Assembly (NCBI RefSeq): GCF_026914265.1
Contig: NC_069135.1
Span: 3,427,001-3,491,000, forward strand
Direction of reading: 5' to 3'
Length of the DNA stretch: 64,000 nt
DNA from: Mya arenaria
Lineage: Eukaryota; Mollusca; Bivalvia; Myida; Myidae
The position numbers were made by a program, and so were the translations under genes. Positions 49,901 to 61,037 of this stretch are shown piece after piece. The notes under the pieces are model-generated. The model worked only from the letters and a program-made list of their open reading frames with translations. It ran no database searches and was not told where the DNA came from. Within the stretch, counting starts at the first letter, position 1. Every line of letters starts with the position of its first letter.

Positions 49901-50198
49901 TAATCAAATAAGTGTTTGTAAGCACCGAATTATTTTGGAAGGACTATAATATTTTACATATTAGCGTCAAATTTTACACCTTACCTATAATTATCTTCAG
50001 CTACAGAGCTGTAGGACATGGACTTGATACATTTTTCCAACCTACGACGTGAATTCCCATTAACCTACAGAACATTACCCGTAATTTCAGCTACAGAAAC
50101 ATGACCAGAACCTGGAGGAGGAGAGGAGAGCAGGCCGCCTCAGATCTGAGCACCAGATGAATGAGGAAGCTGCTCAACTCAGGAAATACTTTATATAG
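40903..50198 (+). CDS. NitFhit: NitFhit: nitrilase domain fused to Fhit histidine-triad (HIT) hydrolase, complete, ~460 residues
   Basis: Ten coding exons: 40903-41070, 42187-42342, 42651-42857, 44272-44382, 46251-46352, 46831-46993, 47335-47457, 47985-48160, 49685-49753 and 50091-50198. The nitrilase half has the Glu-Lys-Cys triad: Glu62 ([10 protein letters not shown]), Lys136 (VYCKSHMFD) and Cys178 (CYDMRFPE). The Fhit half runs from about residue 314 to the end with [21 protein letters not shown] and the triad HVHVHI at 403-408; His405 should be the nucleophile for dinucleoside polyphosphate hydrolysis. It ends RKYFI and a TAG stop. Length agrees with fly and worm NitFhit. The ATG at 40903 is used here; Met12 (40936) is an alternative start, and the extra 11 residues are basic and hydroxylated, so a mitochondrial presequence is possible. 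Intron 2 has a poor donor (GTCACA). The exon 7/8 junction is the least certain and is described separately. Confidence 0.95.
43072..43143 (+). repeat. tRNA-Cys(GCA)-derived SINE head
   Basis: The sequence has a tRNA-like order: box A TAGCGCAGCGGTAGAGTG, an anticodon loop CTGCAGA with GCA, and a box B-like GGTTGGATACC. A T-arm GGG/CCC stem with a 7-nt loop can form. The 5' and 3' acceptor strands do not pair, so this is not a working tRNA gene. It lies in NitFhit intron 3, and unrelated sequence of perhaps 150-200 bp after it may be the SINE body. The 3' end of the SINE is not clear. Confidence 0.65.
44731..45958 (+). repeat. 22-bp minisatellite, about 56 copies, in NitFhit intron 4
   Basis: The unit reads AAGGCCTTGTTG followed by TGGTCATGTC. 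Variants are few: AAAGCC, GGCCATG, TTTTGG for TGTGG, and GGCCATGTC. The array fills about two thirds of the 1868-nt intron. The unit has no stop in any plus-strand frame and 22 is not a multiple of 3, so all three forward frames stay open and give long Cys/Trp/Val-rich translations of no significance. High similarity between units suggests a young or homogenised array likely to vary in length. Confidence 0.96.
46005..46140 (+). repeat. Dispersed repeat copy, partner of 35041-35170
   Basis: Shares AACACAAGCC, GGGCATGCTCAAATTCTG and AAGCAATAGTATAAGAATTC with the copy at 35041, in the same direction. It lies in NitFhit intron 4, just upstream of exon 5. No coding capacity is seen. Confidence 0.55.
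47458..47984 (+). other. Probable U12-type (minor spliceosome) intron of NitFhit, AT-AA ends
   Basis: Exon 7 ends GTTGTCCCTGGTC. The intron opens ATATCCTTTTT, a full match to the U12 5' splice-site consensus ATATCCTT. The U12 branch word TTCCTTAAC is at 47967-47975. Splicing to 47985 restores [14 protein letters not shown], gap-free against Fhit proteins, and puts the branch A 10 nt from the end, within the U12 norm. The intron then ends in AA, which is rare. Alternatives are AG at 47996 with the same donor (loses four residues) or a GT-AG pair 47470-47996. Confidence 0.7.
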
Positions 50199-51095
50199 TA
50201 AACTACACCAGTGCTATAAGTAATTAATTCAAAGTTTTAAGTCCTTGTATGCAGAAAGTGCTTAGAAAATCACATAATCAGTTGAACACTATTCTATAAT
50301 TTTCACACAAGGGGCTGATTGTTCAGAACTTTGACTTAGTTCAAGTTAAAAATGTGATTAATGATATTGTTGTTAATTTTTAGACATAAACTACTTGGTG
50401 ATATGCTGATATATTTAAACAGAACAAATACAGCTGAAACAGTTGTCCCATAACTTGTCAGGAACACTTTAGATCACAAATGTCCCCATTAAACTTCCAG
50501 AGCAGTCAAGATTTGAAACGTCAACAACATTGTTAAATTTAACCAAGTTTCTAAAAATCCGCCGATATGTTGGCACATAACACGAAACATTTTGCCAATT
50601 ATTTGAAACCGAGATAAAAAATTTATACAATGGCATATACATATATGGAAGTCAGTATTTATCGATTATTGTATTTCCTTTTAGTTTTGTTATACATGTT
50701 TCTCATCTTTTTGTTTTCTGTGTAAAAAAGGTGTTTCAGAAACAGAACTTCCTTTATCAACCAACAGCTATCTACTTTTATCTGCATGTCAACCACACTT
50801 ATAATTTGGTGAAGTCAAGTATTTCATACTATCTGTGAGGTGACATTCTTTTTGAGGAATTTTACAAGGTTTAAATTTCAAGACCATATGTTTTACAGGA
50901 ATGTATTGACTATTGGTAATAGCATTTTGTTTGAGAAGTGATATGTAATTGATGTCCCTTTATAATATCATAGTTGTCATCTTTGTAATGAAGATAAATG
51001 TTCTGTGTAATATTATGTTTTAAATTGTTTGATGTGGTGATTGTAAATACGAAAGAAAATTGTTGTTGATAAATAAAATTATTAGAACATAGCAC
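50199..51095 (+). other. NitFhit 3' untranslated region
   Basis: Between the TAG stop and the AATAAA at 51072 there is AT-rich sequence with no coding frame of note. The extent of about 0.9 kb is inferred from the first well-placed AATAAA. Confidence 0.6.
51072..51077 (+). terminator. Polyadenylation signal AATAAA for NitFhit
   Basis: AATAAA lies in GATAAATAAAATTATTAGAA, about 870 nt after the NitFhit stop codon. Cleavage would be expected 10-25 nt downstream. Confidence 0.6.
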
Positions 51096-52169
51096 TTAAT
51101 TGTTTTATATTGAAATATTCATTCTCATTAATAAAGAATGTTGGAGGCCAATTACATTTTTGTTATGATAATTTATAAGATTAAAAGTATCTATCATTGC
51201 TTTATATTTTCTCTTGCTTATCTATTAAAATGATCAATTTACGTAGAAAACGCTCTTTTGGTGTACATTTCACCAAAAAGCTTGTGCGACGTTGTTTAAT
51301 GACGTCATAAAGTGCAGTAATTTTAAATCACTATTGACCTCTAACAGTTCCTCAAAAAGTGCGTTTTTATGATAATTTATTTTAAATTTCAATTAAAACT
51401 CTTGCGTACTTCAATATTTAATTGCGCTTTATTGAAATGGCATAATATAATTTTTAAACCATACAATAAAAGAAATAAGAAGTGGTGCATTGTTGCACTT
51501 GACTCATCTTTCATGTGGGGCGTAATACGGGTTTTCCAGCACTGGTCATATGACGGGAAACGCACATTTGGTATGCAAAAATAGACATTTAGGTTACTCT
51601 GATTCAGAAGGAATATGTTTTTTTAACTTCTATTTTTATGCAATTTTCTGCATGATAATCTCTTATCATTTAGTGTTTGAAGTTATTGACCTTGTATTGA
51701 TATCTGGCTCAATCCTCGCGACCTTATTAAACCATCTCTTTCTATTATGCTCCCAATCAGACGAGTTTCTAGGTGTCCCTGCCTATCCTGATTATGTATC
51801 CACTTCATAACTCCTCTTGAAATACCTTGGCACAAAGTTTTTGCAACATAGTCACAAAATATTTAATGTCAGACAGGCATTTTGAGTTTGTTTTTTTTTT
51901 CATAAAAAAGAGTTGATTTATTGTCATAGCCTTGGTGTCAATGCCGCCATGCAAAAACTAACCTTGGGCCATTACTAAAGAAAACATACTTATATTTATA
52001 TTTAATGAAAATTAAGTAATGCTGTTTGTTTGACTTTTAAAACAACAAGATGAGTTGCCCTTCACTCCGCTGATGTCCATTCGTGCTGCTTAACTTTACA
52101 ACCATAGAATGGATTTAAAATTTAAAATTAAATTAACTTTTTGCCTTTGGTTAAACACATGCTCCTTTC
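51096..52169. other. Intergenic, no gene seen
   Basis: AT-rich sequence between the NitFhit 3' end and the 27-bp array. The short open frames near 51370-51810 show no recognisable domain or splice context. Confidence 0.5.
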
Positions 52170-54814
52170 TTTTAGGAAATACTACTTGTATATAACCTGT
52201 AGGAGATACTACTTGTATCTAACCATTAGGAGACACTACTTGTATCTTATCTTTAGGAGATACTACTTGTATCTAACCTTTAGGAGAGACTACTTTTATC
52301 TAACCCTTAGGAGACACTACTTGTATCTTACCTTTAGGAGACACTACTTGTATCTTATCTAAAGGAGACACTACTTGTATCTTATCTTTAGGAGATACTA
52401 CTTGTATCTAACCTTTAGAAGATACTACTTTTATCTAACCTTTAGGAGACACTACTTGTATCTTACTTTTAGGAGACACTACTTGTATCTTACTTTTAGG
52501 AGACACTACTTGTATCTAACCTACAGGAGACACTACTTGTATCTAAATTTAAGAAGATACTCTTGTATGTAACCTTTAGGAGATACTACTTGTATCTAAC
52601 CTTTAGGAGACACTACTTGTATCTAACCTTTAGGAGACACTACTTGTATCTAACCTTTAGGAGAGACTGCTTGTATCTAACCTTTAGGAGAGACTGCTTG
52701 TATCTAACCTTTAGGAGACACTACTTGTATCTAACCTTTAGGAGATACTCTTTTTATCTAACCTTTAGGAGACACTACTTGTATCTTACTTTTAGGAGAC
52801 ACTACTTGTATCTTACTTTTAGGAGAAACTACTTGTATCTTACTTTTAGGAGACACTACTTGTATCTAACCTTCAGGAGACACTACTTGTATCTAAATTT
52901 AAGAAGATACTACTTGTATGTAACCTTTAGGAGATACTACTTGTATCTAACCTTTATGAGACACATCTTGTATCTAACCTTTAAAAGAGACAACTTGTAT
53001 CTAACCTTTAGGAGACTCAACTTGTATCTAACCTTTAGGAGAGACTACTTGTATCTAACCTTTAGGAGACTCAACTTGTATCTAACCTTTAGGAGAGACT
53101 ACTTGTATCTAACCTTTAGGAGACTCAACTTGTATCTAACCTTTAGGAGATACTACTTGTATCTAACCTTTAGGAGACTCAACTTGTATCTTACCTTTAG
53201 GAGAGACTACTTGTATCTAACCTTTAGGAGACTCAACTTGTATTTAACCTTTAGGAGAGACTACTTGTATCTAACCTTTAGGAGACTCAACTTGTATCTA
53301 ACCTTTAGGAGATACTACTTGTATCTAACCTTTAGGAGACTCAACTTGTATCTTACCTTAAGGAGAGACTACTTGTATCTAACCTTTAGGAGACTCAACT
53401 TGTATCTAACCTTTAGGAGAGACTACTTGTATCTAACCTTAAGGAGACTCTACTTGTATCTAACTTTAAGGAGATACTTTTTGTATGTAACCTTTAGGAG
53501 ACACTACTTGTATCTAACCTTTAGGAGATACTACTTGTATGTAACCTTTAGGAGATACTACTTGTATGTAACCTTTAGGAGATACTACTTGTATGTAAAT
53601 TTTAGGAGATACTACTTGTATGTAACCTTTAGGAGAAACTACTTGTATGTAACCTTTAGGAGATACTACTTGTATGTAACCTTTAGGAGAAACTACTTGT
53701 ATGTAACCTTTAGGAGATAATACTTGTATGTAACCTTTAGGAGACTCAACTTGTATCTAACCTTAAGGAGATACTACTTGTATCTAACCTTTAGGAGATA
53801 CTACTTGTATGTAACCTTTAGGAGATACTACTTGTATGTAACCTTTAGGAGATACTACTTGTATGTAAATTTTAGGAGATACTACTTGTATATAACCTTT
53901 AGGAGATACTACTTGTATGTAACCTTTAGGAGATACTACTTGTATGTAACCTTTAGGAGAAACTACTTGTATGTAACCTTTAGGAGATAATACTTGTATG
54001 TAACCTTTAGGAGACTCAACTTGTATCTAACCTTAAGGAGATACTACTTGTATCTAACCTTTAGGAGATACTACTTGTATCTAACCTTTAGGAGATACTA
54101 CTTGTATCTAACCTTTAGGAGAGACTACTTGTATCTAACCTTTAGGAGACACAACTTGTATCTAACCTTTAGGAGATACTACTTGTATCTAACCTTTAGG
54201 AGACACTACTTGTATCTAATATTCAGGAGACACTACTTGTATCTAACCTTTAAGAGATACTACTTGTATCTAACCTTTATGAGATACTACTTGTATCTAA
54301 CCTTTAGGAGATACTACTTGTATCTAACCTTTATGAGAGACTACTTGTATCTAACCTTTAGGAGACACTACTTGTATCTAACCTTTAGGAGATACTACTT
54401 GTATCTAACCTTTAGGAGATACTACTTGTATCTAACCTTTAGGAGAGACTACTTGTATCTAACCTTTAGGAGACACAACTTGTATCTAACCTTTAGGAGA
54501 TACTACTTGTATCTAACCTTTAGGAGACACTACTTGTATCTAATATTCAGGAGACACTACTTGTATCTAACCTTTAGGAGATACTACTTGTATCTAACCT
54601 TTATGAGATACTACTTGTATCTAACCTTTAGGAGATACTACTTGTATCTAACCTTTATGAGAGACTACTTGTATCTAACCTTTAGGAGACACTACTTGTA
54701 TCTAACCTTTAGGAGATACTACTTGTATCTAACCTTTAGGAGACACTACTTGTATCTAATATTCAGGAGACACTACTTGTATTTAACCTTTCGGAGATAC
54801 TAGTTGTATCTTAC
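52170..54814 (+). repeat. 27-bp minisatellite, about 98 copies, with higher-order repeats
   Basis: The unit reads CTAACCTTTAGGAGA then TACTACTTGTAT. Variable sites are mainly the first base of TAC (T, C, G or A) and CTAACC versus GTAACC. Higher-order structure is visible: alternating two-unit repeats (GAGACTCAACTTG/GAGAGACTACTTG, 54 bp) at about 53015-53440; a ten-unit repeat of 270 bp marked by GGAGATAATACTTG near 53716 and 53986; and a twelve-unit repeat of 324 bp, with AGGAGAGACT at 54117 and again at 54441. Only one of six frames is open. It lies between genes. Confidence 0.96.
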
Positions 54815-57800
54815 ATGAGTATTTAATTGTACATTCTTGCATGTTTCATGAAGCGGTCTTATTTGTTTTTATTCCTCTCATGAGGGCTATACCAAGGGCT
54901 TTATGGAGTTACAGCCAACCTTCTTGCACTTGGCCCGCGATACATAGGTGTATATTTTGTCAGAATCAAGCCATGCAATTATGTGTATCTGTTTGAACAA
55001 TTAAAAACAACAAACCAGTTAAATGTGAACTGTACAAAATGTTTTATTCAACATAGCTATGACAACAGAAATCTACTAGAAAAATTTGCTGGACAAAATG
55101 AATATGTCATGGAATTCAAACTGGGAAGTCCAGGGTTCACAGAACATGGTGCAACAAAAAATGTTGCAGCTACATGTACGTTCACCACATAATGTTAAGC
55201 CCCACACAGTTGCTCGATATTTTCTCATTAACAGACTGAAAAAAAATGTTTACATAATCTTTTTTTTTTGAAGTGTACTTTGAATAAAAAAATAAGTTTT
55301 TTTGCATAATTATGTTAAATAATTATGAGGATCTGTTAAACAACATTTTCTGTGTCAAAATCATGTTCATATCATCATGTTTAAACGTTCAGTTACAAAT
55401 GAACTTCTGGTTTGTGTGTCAAGGTGGTGGGACTTAACAAGTCATAAACAACCATACAATAGGGTAATATCAACCAAGTCTGTCTCAAACACTTTTCTCA
55501 ACTTTAAGCCTGGGACTGAAGATTGTTCAGTTTAAAGCTGGATATTTCTCAAAGAATTTCCATTTAGTAACAAAAGCAACCACCAAATTTCCAGTCATTA
55601 ATTGGTTTATTAAGTGGGTTATTTAGAAGCTGGCAGGCTAATTTTAAAACTTGCCACAAAAAGTTAGCATTTAATTTTGATGTTTGAATCATTTAGTCAG
55701 TGCTGGTTGCCTACTTAATTGTTTGAAAAACAAAAAATAGACACTTATATAACTTATTTTGCAATACGTAAGGAAGTTGTTACAGCATAAGTAAATCATA
55801 CAGGCTTAAAGTCAAGGAAACTTGTCAAAAAAGACTCACATTTATGGTAAATAGGGTAAAAATTATAAATAACATAAAACATTAAAAAAATCACCCTGCA
55901 TAAAATGGACACAATTTAAATGGCAACACACATTTTAACATGCAACCAACTAACTACATAGTTTCATATGAATATTCTTAGGCTACCAATTATCATGGTA
56001 TCAAAGTAAATAAAAGGTTTTCATAGAATGTAGAAATGGATGGCATTCAGTGCCAACAGACAAATGTAACAGCAAACATGAACCAGTTGTATGAATGCAT
56101 CTGAATGCTACAACAGGTGTAAATAATAACTTCATTTTATATAGTTTACAATAAAAAACACTACACCAGAAAAATAAGAGTAAGTAGAATAAAATGAACC
56201 TAAAGCACTTGTAAATCTATCAAAATTTAGACCAACAATCATCTTTTACTGACACGGGAATCACACATTGACAGGTACTTCTGCAAAGATGGAAATCATT
56301 TTTCCGTCACAGCAGTTTTCATACAAATTTCCATTTAAGGTATATACACGGTTAAGCTTTTTTACAGTTTTAAAAGTATTCACTTAACGGAACTACAATA
56401 TAACTTTAATATGATAAATTTTAATTCAAATTATCAACAAAAATAGAGCTCTCAAACTATGAATCATAACTGGTATCAACACAATTTCACAATCATCCTT
56501 CAACCATGTGCCAATAATGCTATATAATATTTCAGTTTTTAAGCACATATTCATATCATTAATCCAAAATTCATTCATATGTTATAACTTGATAATTTTG
56601 TCACTACATTCATGTACTATCAATATGAATTTATAAATAAACTACAAAAAAGAACAGTTTTAAAGTCTACAGCAATATCATACATTCGTTAAAAAAATTA
56701 ACAAGTATATTATCATTTAAGCATGTATTACCAACAAAATTTAAAACATCCCCATTTAATGGTCTAAAGTGATCTTTTGTCATTTATAATTGTCATAATT
56801 AATATACAAAAACATTCTTCAAATGTCAGTAGATTCACCTTCATACCAGGTCTGTCCATCATGCAGAAAAATAGATGCTCATTCATATTTTTTTCATGTT
56901 TATATACAAACTTGCACATTCTATAGGTTTTTAATACCTACAAACTTGTACATTTTTAAAGAAAAACGATGGTATTTTGGACAATGAATATGCCAACATT
57001 GTGATGTGTAAACAGTCACTCATAAACAGCTATGTAACTGTTGCTGTCAGCAGTGTGAGGGCAAAATATATATGAAAGCTTTTCCAAGTGTAACATTTTA
57101 ACACATGCCATACCATTCATAGAACTCATTCTGATTGGAAAGACAGCCATAAGCTCATGCCCTTGAATCATCCTCATATCCTTTCTAAACAGGTCTGTAC
57201 TGATGTGACATTAAGACCCCCGCCTAATGAATCCAAAGCCCATACCCCTTCCCAATGAAAGTATCATACCAACCCTACAATATTTATGTTTGTAGTACCC
57301 AGTATCTTATGTGGATTTATTGATCTAGATTGCTACAACAGCATGTTCATGTATCTCACAGATTCATACGAGTATATACTATGTAGTATGTTCCTATTTG
57401 AATACATTCTAGAGGCCTACTACTGAGTCGGGAGAGAACCTAGGAATCCTTGGGTGAAAGGCAGACACCCATACTACAGAACACATCAATTTGCAATCAT
57501 ACTTTGGGGGAATTTTCTGTAAATAATTGAGCGAATAGAAAGTTTAAATATACTTTGTATCGAATTGCTTTACACAGGGATTATTCAAAATGCAAAAATA
57601 ACAATATGAATAACCCCTTTTCATAAAGCATGAAAATCCCTAATAGTTCCAAGCATGCAAAGTTCATTCATATATCAGTTTATATAATAAACAATGCTTG
57701 TTAATATGAAATAAGTAGCTATTTTTTGAAAGTCATAACATATTTTGTGTCAACTACTTAAATACACAAAAATATGTGTGTTTTTTTGGCATAAGGTTAT

Positions 57801-60755
57801 AACTTATAATACTAATATATGAAACTTTCAAGGATAAACAGGTTTTTGGCATTAAAGCTGAAGTGCCAGACAGAAATGCACAACACTTTTGTAAATTGTT
57901 TTCATAAGCAAGTAGTTAAGTGTAATAAAAAGGTTTCTAGCAATTGAGTTGTACAAGCATATATTTCATATCGTCCCCATGCAGTTCCAAAGTGGCACGA
58001 AACTTTAAGTGAGACTGCATCTAAATTCACATTCAAGCAATGATAATATACAAGATATACACAAATCCGTTCACATTTGTATGAACGCAGCTTGCTGCTG
58101 TCCGGTATGGCTGCACGAGTTTACGTGTTGCAGATGCGACTATCCGATCTTTGGAGGGTACCTGTAGAAAAATGCTTGTATTACATATTAATACATGACA
58201 TTCTCGCATGCATATGCTGTGCATAAACAATTTATCATGCAAAATAGCAAATTTTAAATGACTACTTTGAAGATGAGTATTTAAAATTTAACCATTAAAT
58301 TTTTTATAATAAAGAATATTTAAAAAAAGAAAGATTAACATTTAAAAAAAGAGTTTAACATCTACTCTAACATTGTTGTGCATTGTTCAATGTCTAAAAT
58401 TGAATTGCAGACTAGTTCATCATATTGTTAGGGCTAATAAACAGTAAATGTTAATACATGTCAATTTTGGCATATATGATAGCATTTTGGCCTTACAGTT
58501 CAAAACAGAAGTACAAGGCAAGTTGTTGTTTTTTAAAAGAATAACTTTTTTTATTTATTAAAAAACCTTGTAGCATTTAAAATGTTTTTGTTTAAAAAAG
58601 AAATAATATATTTCATGAAAAGCAAAACCTATTCTACAAGTATTATCAGTAGTTTAACTGTTTATATACGCTATAGCATATCAATTCAGTTATTTTTCTA
58701 ATGTATAAAGATTAGTTTAATGGGAGCCATAATTTCAGATGACCAGAAAGAAATTATTATTAGTAAATTTAACTTCAGCATATGTAACTAGTATTCATAT
58801 TATGCTTGGGAGTATGAAGTGATATTTTAGCTACACTAGCAAATCTGTGTAAGGAGTAAATAGTTAAAATATTAGCATCATTAAACTATTCACTCATCCA
58901 TACCCCGTCGCCCACTCTCTGTAACAAGGTCACACATTCAGTCAACAATACAAACAAGAAAAAGTATGTTCATTTGTAACACAATAACAGCTTAAATGTT
59001 GCTGGCAAATGAAATGTTACCAAATTATTACTGTCATTATTATTATAATAATTATGATTTTTATTTTTATAATTGTACTATCAAATGAGAATATGTACCA
59101 GGTTATATAAATGTGAAAACATTTATTGAACTTATGGGATCACTCTTATAATATTCTTTCATTTTGAGATTTACAAGGATTTATTCATTTCTGCAAGGGC
59201 TAATTTCTCAATCCTTTATCTGCAATAAGGTGCTGAAGATTGTTGGAGGAATAAGCTCCTGAGTTGTGTTAATTGAAACATTCTTGTTTGAGGTCGTAAG
59301 TCCTCGGATTAAATGCCTTAAACAATTTGAATCATTTCATCAGACAAATCATTAGAACTATCAGATTCGTCTGCAATATTCTGGCAAAATGAGCAAAGTA
59401 TGTGATAAAGAATACATCATGTGACTTCACACAATAATAATACACATGTACAAACATGGTTTTGAGGTAAAGGTTTTTTCTTCTCCACAAGCCAATAAAC
59501 ATAAGAGAAAATATAGAGTACATGTACAATACTGATAAGCCTTACATTCTATTTGCAGAAAAAATAATAGTAAGAGAAACAAATACTAGTTTAATGGAGT
59601 AATGGTTTAAAAATACTTTGTGCATTATATTCTGATGGGAACATATTCCATTTTACTGTAAATTCTACATGCATGTTATTATAACTATATTGTAACAGTA
59701 CTTAAATGAAATTTGCTAAAATACAACTAAAATGAATAATTTTCCCTTCATTTAATATATAAACAACAAAACAGTGAATACTTATTTGGTTTTGTGGATT
59801 ATAATTTAAGCTGGCTTAGTTTGAATATGTTTTCTATAACACCATAAACATAACAAATGAATACCAAAAAAGAAGACTCAAAATATCTAAATAATTATAT
59901 TTTTCTATGCAGACATGATATATCAATAAAGCATGTCATAAACTTTGTGAACATATCAAAAATCATGTTCAGCTGAGTAAAACATGTAACAATACAATTC
60001 AATACATTAAAATCCATGTACAGTGAAGTATTAAAATAAAACCCTTGACAACAAATATTTCAGGTAACAATTTAAACATTCCTAATATTACACGCCTCGC
60101 ATTAGGTTTGCATAATTCTCAAGACCTTGGACGTAGAATTGCCTCAAATTTTACTGGGGGACTTGGACATTCCCCCCCCCCCCCAGGACATTTCCTTCAT
60201 AAATAGAACAGCACATATACCACTTGCCAGCAAGACACCAAGACTCATGGCCACTGTTTGTCAATGATTAGCAGTGCCAGCTGGTGTACCATTCAGCACT
60301 CGACTGCATGGCATTAAATGCTCTTAAACAATGTGCTCATATTGAGAACCTACCAGTCTTGGCAATGCTTTTTTGTTAAAATAGGTTCTCTTCTTTAACA
60401 AGAGACCACATCAATGTTGATGTAATTTACAACATTCCTGGACCATTCACAGTTCAAAAGTATTTTAATTGGCTTATCAGCCAGTTCACTTTTAAAACTA
60501 TACTTCAGCCAAACTTTATCCTAGGAAAACACAATGTTAAAATGATTTGTCCTTAGATCATTATTTTTTGTAAAGTGCCAAAAAAACAGTCATTTTCAAA
60601 TAGTTATGCAAACATTGTTAAAACCACAGTATAATTGTAAAAGTATTTTAATAAATTATTCTAACTACCACTATGACTGGCAAATTTTACATGGTGTAAA
60701 GATTCTCCAGTCAGAATTGAAATATATAGCTCAACTAGGGATCTGGTGAACATTT
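54815..60755. other. AT-rich stretch downstream of the minus-strand gene, largely featureless
   Basis: The region has no convincing coding frame apart from the weak candidate at 58033-58152. It may include the 3' untranslated region of the gene ending at 60756. A C-run of about 14 lies at 60174-60184 and beyond. Confidence 0.45.
58033..58152 (-). other. Weak candidate terminal exon, minus strand
   Basis: A pyrimidine-rich stretch, TTTTTCTACAG on the minus strand, precedes GTACCCTCCAAAGATCGG. One frame stays open for about 40 codons (VPSKDRIVASATRKLVQPY and onward); another gives a short tail, TLQRSDSRICNT, and a stop. The GC content is higher than that of its surroundings. I cannot identify it or link it to the exon at 60756-61037, which already has its own stop. 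Confidence 0.25.
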
Positions 60756-61037
60756 TCATTCATCAGCATATGGAATGCTCTCTTGGCGACCAAAGAACGG
60801 ATTGTTTCCAGTCCCAGGTTCCTCTCGCTCAGGAGAACTAGGCAAATTGGGCTTCCGCGAGACACAACCGGGTTTGTGGGCCGCTTGCAGGGACTGGAGA
60901 CTGATAACGGAGGGTCGGGAACGTTTATCGTAACTATCCATACCTGATAGGGTATCTAGATCCGTCTGGAAGGCGTTCACCACACGAATCTGCAATGTCC
61001 AGATGCGGAAATACATTATGGATGTGAAGTCTGGCAA
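60756..61037 (-). CDS. Last coding exon of an unrecognised protein, partial
   Basis: On the minus strand an acceptor (CTGCTTCTGAACAGTAG) precedes an open frame of 93 codons and a TGA stop. It begins LPDFTSIMYFRIWTLQIRVV and ends NPFFGRQESIPYADE. A second acceptor at 60990 (ACATTGCAG) would start the exon at IRVVNAFQTD. The first 20 residues are hydrophobic and aromatic, which could be the end of a membrane segment. The tail is polar, rich in Ser, Pro and Arg, with RSRPSVISL, a likely phosphorylation context, and an Asn-Pro-Phe motif that EH domains can bind. GC content is clearly above its neighbourhood, which supports coding. Upstream exons must lie right of 61038, probably beyond the window. 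I do not recognise the family. Confidence 0.5.
   Translation of the reverse strand: MPDFTSIMYFRIWTLQIRVVNAFQTDLDTLSGMDSYDKRSRPSVISLQSLQAAHKPGCVSRKPNLPSSPEREEPGTGNNPFFGRQESIPYADE

Noticed and set aside
52563..54803. Open frames of up to 385 codons with a nine-residue YYLYLTFRR-type repeat
   Set aside because: A 27-bp unit with one open frame keeps that frame open by copying. Differences between units are mostly amino-acid-changing (Tyr/His/Asp/Asn, Leu/Val), several units carry TAA, and there is no start context or splice link, so no sign of protein selection.
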